Below, in pieces: positions 49,401 to 60,885 of a stretch of DNA of 64,000 nucleotides (position 1 is the stretch's first letter; the number at the start of each line of letters is the position of its first letter). The notes under the pieces are model-generated. The model was not told the origin of the DNA, ran no database searches, and saw only the letters and a list, made by a program, of their open reading frames with translations. A program made the position numbers and the translations under genes. Source of the stretch: Pleurotus djamor (taxonomy: Eukaryota; Basidiomycota; Agaricomycetes; Agaricales; Pleurotaceae); the NCBI GenBank assembly GCA_029747585.1, contig JAPEVF010000138.1, positions 29,714 through 93,713 of the forward strand, read 5' to 3'.

Positions 49401-51085
49401 GAAATTAGTAGCCAAGACTGCAACTTAAGACAGGGCGAGTACAATCTTCGGTAAAGCGGGCGTGTGCATTATCGCTGTCAAGCAATAAACATCGCCTTAC
49501 TGAAGTAAACAGCCGCGCTGTCAAAACAGTGTTGAGGCGTGTCGTTGAAACCATCTAGCCTCGCCCCAGAGTGCAGGTCTATCTTAGTGCCCTCTAGCAA
49601 CAAAGCAATCATCTCCTACGCCTCGCCCCGTGTAACGATTCATCCAGATCGGGAAGGGCTGTCCAAAGCCCCGAGCCACTGCTTTTTGGGGCCCAACCTG
49701 GCATCTGTCGCTTTGGGAGCGTATGCAGGGGAAGATCCATTTATCCGTAAATATTGAAATATTGACCCACAAAGCCTCTCACGGTAATTCGCTAGATTTA
49801 GTTTAGTTTTCCTGATTTCCCCTTTCGTTTTGCACTTCCGTGCCAAAAACCTTTCTCAAAAATGAATCCCCCAAAATTTGCGGCTTCGCATGCAGGGAAC
49901 GGAAGGTCGCTTTTCAGGGTCGACTCAATAGTATTATCCTTTCTGGCACGAACAAAGAGAAATTTTTCATTTTTTACCGTTGTCCGTTGTCCTTCATTAT
50001 GAGCCTTCTCCCCCACGGCCAATAATGCCGTTTCTATGAGAGGAGATGACCGAGGATAGGACAAAGGAACAAAGACTATAGCTCTAATTGTCTATTCGCA
50101 CGCCAATGGACAGCAAGGCTGACTGAAATGAAGGGTTATTAGAAGAACAATGCAGATGAGTCGACGGAGGCGGTTTTGCAGGGAAAGGGACCCCAGGTGA
50201 CAGCTTGGCGCAGCCAGGGACCCAATAAATCGGACGATTAGATTATCATGGAAAAACCTCCGTGCGTAGTACAGGGGAGTAGTAGAGGTTTTCGGCGCTA
50301 GGCGAACAGACCATATGGTAATTAGGGCTCCGTGAAAGGTCAGTGTTCCGTCAAGGAAAGGCCTCATGACGTGAATCGATGGGCGGTTGGCAGCCACGAT
50401 AAATTTAGAAACCCCTAGAACATTATCGAAGAAGTAGGTCACTTTTCGAATTGAGTCAGATTCGCAGTCAATGATGATAGCCATCGTAAAGCAACAAGGA
50501 TCAGTAACATCGGAAGAGTCGACTGAACTGCCTGGGAGGTTCAACACTTCTGGTAGGTCGCAAACGGACAATAGAGTGGAGCGAACATATGGGCATAGGC
50601 GACGATGGGATGGGAGGGCATGTCACAGTGACGGAGGGGTAAAGATAAACAGTCGGGATCGTCGAACCGTTCTAGGCTGAGTTACTGGCAAGAAGGAATT
50701 TTCGTGTTTCGGAAGGAGAGGTCATATTGACTAATGAGAATACGGGATGATGACGAGAATCAAAAGATGGATACAAACAAGCGACTGATGCGCTGTGTAG
50801 TGAAGGACTATACTGAGAAGGTAGCTCAGTTTGCGAGATGGTCGTGTACATGTAGGGCGACGGTGCAACGGGTCAGAGCATCTAAACGGCTGTGCGTTTC
50901 AAGCCCGGGCTACGGGAGAGGACCGATGATAGAGACGCAAGTAGTTGGCGTTTCACGCGGAGGCGGCTGAGACCATGCCTTGTCCAGTGTTCATGACTGT
51001 CGACGGAGGGCCTGAGGATTTAGCGCCGTTGGGACGAAGGCGAGGAGCACAGGCACGCCGGTGGGATTCTGGTAAGACGCAACGG
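46413..51085. other. Gene-poor region
   Basis: 4.7 kb without a supported gene. Open frames at 46648-47118 (+) and 50092-50571 (-) reach 156-159 codons but show no family motif, and I found no convincing splice partners. Unresolved bases lie at about 46597 and 46858-46862. No terminal repeats or transposase motifs were seen, though a decayed element cannot be excluded. Confidence 0.45.
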
Positions 51086-51427
51086 TTAAAATGAGTAGAC
51101 AGACTGAGAAGGAGCTTTCCCGAGACATGCGGTGTAGAATGGGCAGGTTCGAGACAGACTCAACTCCAGGTTGGTCGGCGGGCTGGTCGTAAGGTCGTAA
51201 GCATGGCCAACGACGGAAAATACAGGAGGAAGACAGGGGAAGACTGAATGTGGTAGCATGAACTTGTGAAACCGCTGAGAAATGGATATGGGCGCCAGTT
51301 CCAACATCACAGGTGCAGTGCGGATCGTGAGGGTGAGACCGCTTGTTTCAATTCCAATGTCGAAAGCCGCGGCTGAGGAGACAGCGTACGAAAGGACAAT
51401 CACAACGCAGAGGAGACCCGTCAACAC
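51086..51427 (-). CDS. Possible exon of a membrane or secreted protein
   Basis: A 113-codon frame whose first part, LTGLLCVVIVLSYAVSSAAA, is a clear hydrophobic segment followed by FDIGIETSGLTLTIRTAP, which looks like folded coding sequence with alternating beta-strand pattern. The second half is less convincing and may be intronic. Upstream the frame stays open with QLTNVG. It is probably part of a multi-exon gene on the minus strand whose other exons I could not place. Confidence 0.3.
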   Translation of the reverse strand: MLTGLLCVVIVLSYAVSSAAAFDIGIETSGLTLTIRTAPVMLELAPISISQRFHKFMLPHSVFPCLPPVFSVVGHAYDLTTSPPTNLELSLSRTCPFYTACLGKAPSQSVYSF

Positions 51428-52893
51428 ACCGACGTTGGTCAGCTGGCGTCAAGAGGGCGGGAGGCAGCGGGCGGAGTACAAAAGGGTCCGGCGTTTCGGC
51501 GACATCAATATGATCCTATAAGATGGATATACGGGAGCCGGACTAAGCGGCTGAGTGGGCAGCAGGGCGGTTGTTCGAGCAATGAGACCGACATGACGAG
51601 GAGGTATCGACGTTGTCCGCCTGGAGCATCAACGCCATCCCGCTCCTGCAAGCGCGCGTGATGGACGATTCCATTCAAGCTGTATTGTATCCTTGCCGAG
51701 CGCTTCCTACAACAAAGAACCCAGGTTTGTCTTTCGGCTAGGGCGACATGGGTGGGAGTTCGTCCGTGAGACAGAAAAAAGTTTTGAAATGAAAAGACCG
51801 AGGATAAAAATGGTGAGAGTTAGAACGGGAAATTTGAATGGAAACTTCTGTCTTGATTTCGACCCGAATAAAGGTGTCTATTACGTGTTACCAGAAAGAA
51901 TGTGGATGGCTCGGCGACAGAGCGGTGGAACTTGCGGAAGGTGGATTGACTTCCTTGCTTGTGATGGTTTTGACCCAGAGTAAGGTCACGGCCACATTTG
52001 TACCAGCCCTGAGCGCGGCTCTGAGTCAGACTTGGAGGGGATTCGTGAACGAGTCTGGAAAAAGACCTATGATCTCGGGTGGGGGCACTCAGATGAGAAT
52101 GGACTGCAAATGGTTCCTGTAAGTATGGTGAGATGTATGAAGCGGTTGGACCCACGCTTGAGCCACTATGATCCTTTTGAGTGTTCCTAGGATACATATC
52201 ACGCCGGTTCTGTCCGGTCGAGCTCTTCTGAGCGCCAAGGGTCCTGAACAATTGATGTCCATCATAATCGTACCCACTTGCTGATGGCGCCAGTGGGTGG
52301 CGAGGTAGCCCCAGACCCGTGTTTGACCAGCTGTCGTCTTGACTGACATACCGTACTGCTGGTCATTTACTGCTGGGTATCTAGGCGGGAATCCATGGTA
52401 TCCGGTCTGGGGGAAACCTGGAGCCTGTTATCGGGATCAAGAAAAAGTGTTTTGTGGATCAGAAAATCATAGAATTGAGGATACCTTATGTTTCTATCTA
52501 GGCTGCGGTGTGAGAGAGGAAAGTGGAGAGTGAGCTTAACTGATCATATCGATCTCAGCTGTACAGCGATAGGGGGACGTTGTGTGAGAGTTTTGAGACG
52601 GCGAACCATTCTGAACCTCTAAGAAGAACGATTGTGATTGGTCGATCACGATCAGCATGTGGGCGTTGATGCCCAAATCGGGCCATGGGAAATTGGGGCA
52701 AATACAGCTGCCCTATTAGGAGAAAGAAAAGAAGATCTGGGAAGGATCTGGCCCTCCTGGAAAGTTCCTTTCAGGGTGCACGTGCAAGTGTTTGTTGATG
52801 CTTCGTGCCGTAAAAGTACAAGCAAGCCACAATTACGCCCTCTCTCTTCTGAACCACCACCACCACCATCTCCTCGTCGTACCTCAAGCCGAC
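51428..52893. other. Region with possible minus-strand exon
   Basis: 1.5 kb. On the minus strand at about 52240-52450 a frame reads APGFPQTGYHGFPPRYP and DQQYGMSVKTTAGQ, a Pro/Gly/Tyr-rich composition that looks coding. I could not join it to a start or to the 51.1-51.4 kb frame. Otherwise nothing is recognised. Confidence 0.35.
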
Positions 52894-53649
52894 ATGGCTA
52901 TCTTACTCCCGTACGATGCGAATCCAGCGAAACGGTGCCGCCGCACGGCCACGGCGGTCATGGGAGGCGCCTTCGATATACGGCCTCCGAGGGACGTGCT
53001 GACCAGCCTGCTGAACGGTGTGGGGCCTTATAAAGTAGTTGAGAAGGACGATGAGCTGAGGCGTAACAAGCGGAGGGACAAAAAGGAGCGCGATAGAGAG
53101 AGGAAGAGGCAGAAAGTCGCCGCAGCAGGACGCGAGAGGGCCTCCACCGATCGTGCCCTCGGTACCCCCGACGCGCAGGTAGCAAGCTCCAGCACCAGCA
53201 CCATCCTCGTTGCGCCTCCCCCGCTGGCAGCGAGCACATCCTCCTTCTGGCGCGCACGGCCAGCAATTCACATCCCTGCGCTTCCCCGTTCCATGTCGGT
53301 AACACCGCCCCCCTCATTTCCCATCCATACCCCATCTACACCCGAGTCAACACCGGGTCCGTCAGATTCATCCAGCACCTCACGAACATCTTCTAAAAGA
53401 CCTAGGACGCCAGATGATTTCGAGGACCTCGATATGGACCAAGTCATGAGATCCTCGTCCCCACCCACTCCAAAGTTACGCAAGAAGCGGGTCGCAGCCA
53501 AGAAGGGCTGGAAGGGCTGGGTAGAGGGCTCCCCACCGCCTTCAGGCAAGCTTATCAACCTCGATGCTGTTCCCATCCTCCAGGAACGCCGCACACGAAG
53601 TGGGAAAAACTTTGACGCCATTGGCGTTGGCAAGGAAGGCTGGGTCTAA
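52894..53649 (+). CDS. Basic nuclear-type protein, unknown function
   Basis: An intronless frame of 251 residues starting MAILLPYDANPAKRCRRTAT. Residues 45-85 form a highly charged helix (DDELRRNKRRDKKERDRERK) that would serve as nuclear localisation signal or nucleic-acid-binding segment. The middle is Ser/Thr/Pro-rich with several proline-directed sites (SVTPPPS, TPEST). A basic patch KLRKKRVAAKKGWKGWVEG precedes the end, ERRTRSGKNFDAIG and GKEGWV, which looks like a conserved terminal motif. The upstream frame is open to earlier ATGs, but its His-rich translation does not look coding. No named family is recognised. Confidence 0.68.
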   Translation: MAILLPYDANPAKRCRRTATAVMGGAFDIRPPRDVLTSLLNGVGPYKVVEKDDELRRNKRRDKKERDRERKRQKVAAAGRERASTDRALGTPDAQVASSSTSTILVAPPPLAASTSSFWRARPAIHIPALPRSMSVTPPPSFPIHTPSTPESTPGPSDSSSTSRTSSKRPRTPDDFEDLDMDQVMRSSSPPTPKLRKKRVAAKKGWKGWVEGSPPPSGKLINLDAVPILQERRTRSGKNFDAIGVGKEGWV

Positions 53650-56413
53650 AGGCTGGGTGGTGAGTCATCACGCTATCCAAGGCTCCAACGGCTCGATAAA
53701 TGTGGAACCTTGTCATTTAGCATCTCACAAGCCCCCCACCCCAACGGCCTTGTCCCCGCTCCCCGGTTTCGCCCTCATCGTGCTAGACGGTGCGCCCTCG
53801 TCATCGGTGGCTGTACCCCGGACTCTTGCTTTCTATCTATATGTTACCAATTCCTTGTCTCGTCTACTGATTCCTTTCTCACTAACGCTTATATCTCCGG
53901 TTCTTTCTATACCATCAAGGTGTTGTTCTATCACGTTGCTTTCCTTGCCTTCCATTGGTTCCCCTTGACTTTCATTGGTTGCCACCTTTGCCACCCCCCC
54001 CCCATCGATTACAAAGTCTGTATACACCCTCGTCTCCCTTGATTTGGATATTACCTGCCACTGTCTTCATCCCTTCCACCCGTTACAAGTTACAGCAGAA
54101 CACCATTCATTCCATTTTCTTGCAGTAGTTAAAATATGATGTATATCTTTTTTTCTGTGGGGTTTATCAGCTGAAATACCATTCTGTTTTGCTACAGCAC
54201 GTTTACTGCCCATGTCCCGACCCCGAGTCACAGGCCACACATAGGTCCGTCCGTGGCGTATTGTCTCACTCTTCGGCGCTCATCAATGTATCGCGGACGG
54301 ACCGAGGCGCATGCCGACGGGGAGACTCATAACAATTAGGCTGGCTGTCAGTGCAAGTGAGGTCGGGTAGTTAAAACTCGCGACGTGTTACTGAACACGA
54401 AGCCTTGCTTGACGGAGCCGTGGACACAGGACCACGGAAGCTTTTGGGGTGATCTTGAATTTGCAACCTCCAAGTGCATGTGACTCGAACGATCGAGTTC
54501 GTGGGCCTTCAAGTTGGTGAGTTTCAAATCACTGCCCATGATATTTGTAGACATTACACTGAGAGTCTTGGAGAGGTGACGTATAGGTATATGATCGACC
54601 GACGTTTGCAGGCCAATGGGTTTCGTCACGGTTGCTCATCACCGCAGACGAGGCGCCATCCGATCACGTAATGGTATATGGGTAGCGAAACTACGGCTCA
54701 GTATAGTTCTAGGGGCAACCCTGTGCAATCGAGGCATGGTGCCAGGCGAGTCAATTGGAACGTGGTCGCTCAGTACATGAGCTTGGTTGCCTCCGTTCGT
54801 GGTGGAGTTCTTTGGGCCCATCTGATGCGGCCGCAATGAGGACGGACTCATCATCGCTCTCCCGTTGCGATCGTTAGTTGAGCAACCTTGCATTCATTCT
54901 GGGTCAGGCCCATCCGAGTCATCGTGGTCTCCTCCGAAACCGGTTCCCACTGATATTTTAGGGTGCCTATAGATCTGTGTGTCTACCCCCTACGCAGGTC
55001 GCTGCTCGATTGATGAAGCTTTGAGGTTCAGCATTCTCCTGTGCCCGTATATTTCCCTGTTGGTGAGTGCATCCTGCCTACGAAATTTACATCGCTCACC
55101 GTCTAATATCATTTTTCTAGGCTTGGGGATAGACGTCCTTCTACGGACGCTCTAAGCTTCTGTTACCATGTCCTTGTGCTCCATTCCAGGCATTGAGCAA
55201 GGAGACGTGCACTTGGAATTTGCGGACGGAGATGGCCTTTGCTCCTGGTAGATCCTCCACCCATCTGCCTCCTCTTTGATCAGAGGGCGCGTTATGAGTT
55301 GAACAGGTCGATACTGATTTCCCTAGTGATCAAATGTCATGGCGGCCGACTTCATCAATTCTTCGTATTCTCTGCGGCTCGGGATCCCTTCTCACTCGCT
55401 CTTTCTCTTTCTTTGTGTCGTTATTCTCGCCTTCTCTATTCGTTCTACTCGAACAACCGTCACTTATAATTCAACGGACGCCTCCCCATTACCATCGCTC
55501 CACACTTCAGAATTATTCGAATCAGATTCGAAGTACTTACTTGGTCATCCAACTTACATCGCTGAACGAAGCTTTTTATGTCAGTAGAAAAACGGCTATC
55601 ACGGTTCGCCTTGGGTGGTGAAAGGGTAATCGACAAACCGAGCCGTCTAATGATGAGTAGCTCGGGTAGCTGTAACGAATTTCGCATACCTGGCTGGTAA
55701 AATTGTTTTGGTAGGAATTCAAAGTCCGCCATCGGCCCTTCAAATCATGCACAGTGATCGGAGCCGGCGGAGATAAAACTTCAGACCCATAGGCGACATC
55801 GGAGCTTGAATTAGACCCAGTTTTTCCGGTCGTGTTGCGCCGTCTCACTTCGGCGTAAGTTTCAAGTTGGTACAAAGGTTCTACTAAGGCTAATGCGAGC
55901 TTTCGCCGTAATAGGTATTATCAGGTGCTACTGATTCTGATTCGCGCACCGTGTCACCGCCCACCAATTCGGGAACGGCTTTCTCAGCAGTCACGGTTGG
56001 TTCCTGGAAAACGCATCAACATATCAGTTGCAGAAGCTCGAATAGAAGTCAAGAACAACCTGGATTCTCGGAACAATACGCAACACCTCGGTTTATACGC
56101 GGACTTCGTTCATTCAGCTTGGGCTGCCTTCCGTTTTCCTCTGTGTGTGTTTTTGCTCTCGAAGATTCCGGACCAGATACTGGACACTCGTCTCCCCAAT
56201 TTTGCCATTAACTGTCAGTTTCTGCGTGGGCGGAAACTTACCAACCTTCTGGCTCTGAAGTGGATCTGTTCTTCTTCGTGAACTACTACATATCAAATCA
56301 CGTAAGGCCTCGGCCTTTCTCTCCAGCTTATTACAGATTCATTCTTAACCCACCTGGGTAGCCTTGCACCTCTACGGACATTCACCTGGAATCACTGATC
56401 TGGGGCACTGGTT
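53650..56413. other. Intergenic region
   Basis: 2.8 kb with a poly-C tract at about 53994-54002 and several pyrimidine-rich stretches. An 82-codon frame at 55339-55587 with one hydrophobic segment (SLFLFLCVVILAFSI) is the only candidate; it lacks further support. The last part should contain the MTG1 promoter. Confidence 0.45.
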
Positions 56414-58603
56414 ATGGCAGTCTCGCACCTCTCCGTTCCTCTGCTTCCTTCACCACCGTCATGGTTCCCTGGACACATGATGAAATTCACGCGGATGCTC
56501 CCTTCTTTGCTTACACGCACCGATGTCGTGTTGGAAATTAGGGACTCGCGTCTTCCGCTCACTAGCATAAATAGAACACTTGAAGGTGAGGTGAATCTCT
56601 TCTTGATATGTTCGTTTCCGTTACCATAGCCGTTGAAACCGGTTCCGCGATTTGAGTGCATCATAAGCTGTTGTAGTCAAGGAGTTTAGCTTCGTGGGGC
56701 AGTTGCTTGCTACCTTCCTTTTTGCACTGCACTGACGTATTGTTCATCACGCTGACTGTGCATGTCTTCTTTCGTTCTTTCATCACAGGTGCCCTCCAAA
56801 AATGGCGCGCTGAACGTGGCTGGAGTCCCCATTCGCCTGGCGTCCGCGTTTTAGAAAACGCGCCATGCGAACGGCTGGTTGTCTACAACAAAAGCGATCT
56901 TGTTCCCGAGTGGGGCCTAGAGGTTAGTCTTTCGCCTTGGGAGTTCCACTTTTGCCGCTAAAATGTCTGGTTATGCATATCCTCTTTCATAGCCGTTCCG
57001 AAGAGCCATGTCTAAACGACATCCAGGACAACATTTTATGTTTTCTGCCCTTCACAAACCGCGGCATGTCCGTGACATCAGCCGATTTCTGACACGTACG
57101 TTTTGGCCGTGCCTTTCTCACATGGAACGTGCTGATAATCTATTTTAACGCCATAGAACTGGGGCACAAGTTTCCCCATAGTACCGAGTTAAACGTACTC
57201 GTCATCGGGATGCCCAACGTCGGTAAATCAACACTCTTAAACGCACTGAGAAACATTGGCATATCAGGACGTATGTCACTTTCTTACTTGAATAAATTAA
57301 TACTAACATCATGGAACTTCTACTTAGCCACTCCGAAAGCATTCCAAACCTCTGCCCAACCTGGATTGACTCAAGCGCTCTCGACGAGACTAAAATTATC
57401 TCTAGATCCACTAGTTTACGCATTTGATTCTCCGGGCGTCATGCTCCCTTATCTTGGGCATGGCTCCGAGGGGTCTGAACGAGGTGTCAAACTAGCTTTA
57501 ATAGGTGGGTAGTCTTATCTCCTCCCGTCCCTTTTTTNCGTCCCAGTCTTCGATATAACGGGCATAGTCCATTCCTCCACCGTATTTGTGAAGCTTGTTG
57601 CATTTGCGATTCTCATGCCTACCCCTCATGGCCACGAACACCGCGCGCTGAGTAGTGGTGCCCTCGCTCTTCATCGTCCACTTGGATTTTTCATACCATA
57701 ATCATTGGCTGCTTGTTGACTATTATTATTTGTTTTTTCGTTCCAGCGGGCATCAAGGAAGGCCTTTACGATATGGAGACATTGGCCACGTATTTACTTT
57801 ACAGGCTAAACGTCCTAAATCCCATTTGTGAGTTTGCCCCTATAGTCTTCCCCATTTCGTCCATCTTCTCTTCTCGACGCCCCATTCCCCATGCCAATTA
57901 CTCCGGGTTCCTTACTTCTCTTCTCCGTGGCTTAACCACCTTGCCATAGATGGCATATTGTTCTCCTCAAGCATCTTCACCATTTGACGATTTTTTATTT
58001 ACCCAATTGTTTTCAGCACCAGCCTATCTCCCCCTCCTCCCACCATCCAGCTCTCCAACTACATCACTGAACGACTTCCTCATGCTCCTCGCGAAGCGCA
58101 TGGGGATGCTTAGAAAGGGTGAAGACCCTGATCTTTCCCGCGCCGCAGCATACTTTATTCGCTGGTGGCGTGAGGGAGGCTCAGCTGCCGTCAATCCTTT
58201 ACCAATCTTTCGGCCACGACCAGCTGGAGAATCCGTAACACCCGCTGATAGAGACAGTGAGTTTTTATTTATTGCTTCTTCTAACGATACTCACGATATT
58301 GATGGCTTGTTTAATCCTCTACTGCCGTTTATCAATAAAGCTGAGCTAAATACTTTTGGGTGGGGCTTCGACCTAGAATGGCCAGGCTCTTCTACGGATT
58401 CGACATCAGCGCCCTACTCAGTCGAGATGATCGAGGAGCATATGGGTTGTTGTATAGATAATTACATGGCCAAGGCAGCCCTAGAAGAACGCGATGAAGG
58501 TAGTATCAGTGCTACGCAGAAGAAAAAACGGGCGGTGGAGGAGGTGAAGAGGAGAAGGAAGCAGAAGTGGGCAGAGAAATTCCAAAGCACGACGAAGTCG
58601 TGA
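56414..58603 (+). CDS. MTG1: Mitochondrial ribosome-assembly GTPase MTG1 (YlqF family)
   Basis: Seven exons (56414-56585, 56789-56922, 56993-57095, 57157-57270, 57328-57504, 57747-57827, 58017-58603) give 455 residues. The GTPase motifs are circularly permuted: G4 (VVYNKSDLV) precedes G1 (VIGMPNVGKSTLLNAL), then the switch region with AQPGLT and G3 (DSPGVMLP). Near the N-terminus is WFPGHMMKFTRML and DVVLEIRDSRLPL, the YlqF/RbgA signature; FMFSALHKP is G5-like. The C-terminal domain ends in a Lys/Arg-rich helix (KKKRAVEEVKRRRKQKWAEK). Mtg1 assists late assembly of the large mitoribosomal subunit at the inner membrane. The splice joins all keep phase. It is the second mitochondrial translation gene in the window. 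Confidence 0.93.
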
Positions 58604-59379
58604 CATTTTGTTGCCGAACATTGCTGATGGAGCTTCCGTAACCTTTATTTAGTTTCCATATCGTAGTTTCCAGTCGCGGAGGTACGGACTGCGTGTAAAT
58701 GTCCCACACCGCCGAGATTGCCATCATAAACCATGTTTCTTGGCGGCGTCCTCGTATGATTCGCAGGATATGGGCGCAAAGCAACTGGTGTTACCGCAGA
58801 CCGAAACTCCAGAATAATGTCTACATGGAGTCAAGAGTCCCGAGTAATAGACGGGCTGCCCGATGAACAGGTTTCATGCGGGCATTGTAAATTATCGGTT
58901 GGCATAAAGCGAGTGGCTTCGTCCGTCTAGTACACGGAGTGTGCGATGAGGGTCGGTCGGACGAGTCGAGGGCAAGCTGGTTCGCAGTGCTCTAAAATCA
59001 CGATTCTGGTTGGGCGGGCTGTGCTGGTCGCCATGGTGGATTACCGTCTCTAAAACGGCACAAAACAGCACAGGTCAGGACGGGAAGATTTGGCAAACGG
59101 CCCAACCGCCAATGAGGTGGGCACTTACCTAGAAGTATATTCTCAGACCGAAAATGAGGGTGTGAGGACTTTGCAGCGGTGGGGTAGAAGGAAACTATCC
59201 CGTGCGCCGAGAATCAGAAAGATGAGACATTGCTGGCCTAGAGCAAGGTTCCTTCTGGAGAAGAAGTCGAGGTAGATGTATTGAGGTCCCTTCCATCGTC
59301 TCAGACTCGGCCACATGGTATGGGTTTCCTAGATAGCATTTGAGCGGTCAAATGTTTTCAGTGATGCATTGATCTGACC
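58604..59379. other. Intergenic region
   Basis: About 780 bp downstream of MTG1. Nothing recognised before the duplicated segment begins at about 59380. Confidence 0.5.
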
Positions 59380-60231
59380 ACATGCTCTGTTGCCCGGGAG
59401 GCAGACATGGAATTCTGAGAAGAGCAAAAACAGACTGAGAAGTCGTCCTGAGACTTGAGAGGTGCCAAAGGAAGCATATCACGAAGGGTGATTCAACTAC
59501 GATGTATGGTTGCCGAGAGCATGGTGCTTCTCATCCGAGATCAAGACTGGAATCAAAGATGACAATGACCGATCTGAAGATTGACGCGTCCAGGTGGATG
59601 AAAGACGGCTAAGTACTTGCCTGAATTGTTTCTCGAGTGGATTCACGGAGAAAGTGAGGGATCAAGAAAAGTAAATTGAAGAAATGGAACGACATCTTCG
59701 TATACAAACGGAGAGAGACTACAAAATGATCATGAGATTACGCCGAACGGTCCATAAAATTCCAAAACTTCGTACATACGAGCGAAGATTTCTACCAAGC
59801 TCCACTTGACCGCTGCTCAATCGATGGAGGGTATCTTGTACCATTTAGGAACGTCATCCCCAAGCCCCAATGTTTTACGCATCCGCTCCAGTTGCTCAGG
59901 GTTGACATAGATAGTCTTCTGTCCCGTTTTCGAATTGCGATGGCCAAAGACAATGAGGGGTGTCGGACTGCCTTTGACGAAGCCGAGGACAGGCTTGCGC
60001 CATTGGAGGGGTAAGTCTGGGAACTTCATTTGACAATATAGATTGGCCTGAAAATCTCCATGGGCTTGCAGAAAGCTAGGGTCGTATTCTTCATCCTCAG
60101 ATTCGCCAGAGCAGATCAAAGCTTTCCCTATCTTCAAGGCCACTGATGCAGGAAGGACCAGCCCATAGACGTGGGTTGCATTGACAGGTTGGTGGCTGAA
60201 CGTAGTCCTCACGGACAGGGACGCTCGACAT
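59380..60231 (-). repeat. Segmental duplication, copy 1
   Basis: This block aligns in the same orientation with 63275-64000. Shared stretches include CTTCGTATACAAA, CTAAGTACTTGCCTGA (CTAAGCACTTGCCTGA in the other copy) and TTTCTACCAAGCTCCACTTG, running into the YVNPEQLER-family frame. Similarity is high near the gene and decays with distance. The other copy runs off the window. Confidence 0.75.
59817..60231 (-). CDS. YVNPEQLER-family protein, copy 3, shifted 5' frame
   Basis: The conserved C-terminal 115 codons are intact: NATHVYGLVLPASVALKIGK, a shortened acidic stretch SGESEDEEYD, QANLYCQMKF, VLGFVKGSPTPLIVFGHRN and TIYVNPEQLERMRKTLGLG, ending WYKIPSID. The equivalent start codon at 60229-60231 (MSSVPVREDYVQPP) is out of frame with this block, because the CAGCCACC run at about 60189-60196 is two bases shorter than in copy 2. 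The conserved frame instead stays open upstream to about 60527 (HSLRTSFFTREDQIRSRED and so on), so a longer protein is possible. It is either a 5'-damaged copy or one with a new N-terminus. Confidence 0.6.
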
Positions 60232-60885
60232 CGCTGTCGCGTATTGAAGTCTGAGGTGGGTCGGATTGGTTGCTCTTTAAGGTAGTAGTTGCGGTCTAAG
60301 ACAGCTGCGCTATCTTCTCGGCTTCGTATTTGATCTTCCCGGGTAAAGAAAGATGTACGAAGCGAATGACTCATATGTTCGTTCGTATTCCCACCTTTCA
60401 AGGCAGTTGCTACACGCACCCGCAGCTCCTCCGGTGACTTGTCTCGCCCTCCAATCAATGTCGGTTCAAGCTTTGCGGCTCCGTACGAGGATAAAGGCCA
60501 CAACAGCTTGTCTTTCATTGGCGTCAAATCGTTCGACGTTGTTCACATACCAGATCATCCTTGAAACGACGTACGTAAAAGGCACGGTTTGTGGAGCAGT
60601 ATTGGTCTTGGGCGGCGTCCAAGTTTGATCTACACCGACTAGTTGATTCCCAAGAGTCTGTTACTGAAGATGAAGACGAACTTCCTTGTCGCTGTTCTGG
60701 GTGTTAATTAATTGCCAAACCAACATAATCCATGGAGAAAGAATTGGCAGACAGCCTGTAAGAGGGTCAATAAAGCATGTGGAGGCGTGTATCGGGGCGT
60801 ACCATGGTTGAAGCGAGAAGGAGGATGATAGCCCCTGAAGCTGAAGGCCTAAACGGAATACCCCAGTCACGTGTAGACGAAACTC
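60232..60885. other. Region between copy 3 and the 60.9-kb gene
   Basis: 650 bp. The first 300 bp contain the open minus-strand extension of copy 3. The remainder should be the promoter of the plus-strand gene. Confidence 0.45.

Noticed and set aside
50092..50571. 159-codon minus-strand open frame
   Set aside because: No motif, odd composition and no splice context; consistent with a chance frame in unselected sequence.
60232..60527. Long N-terminal extension of family copy 3 as part of the protein
   Set aside because: The other copies have no such N-terminus, and the extension depends on a two-base difference; kept only as a possibility.
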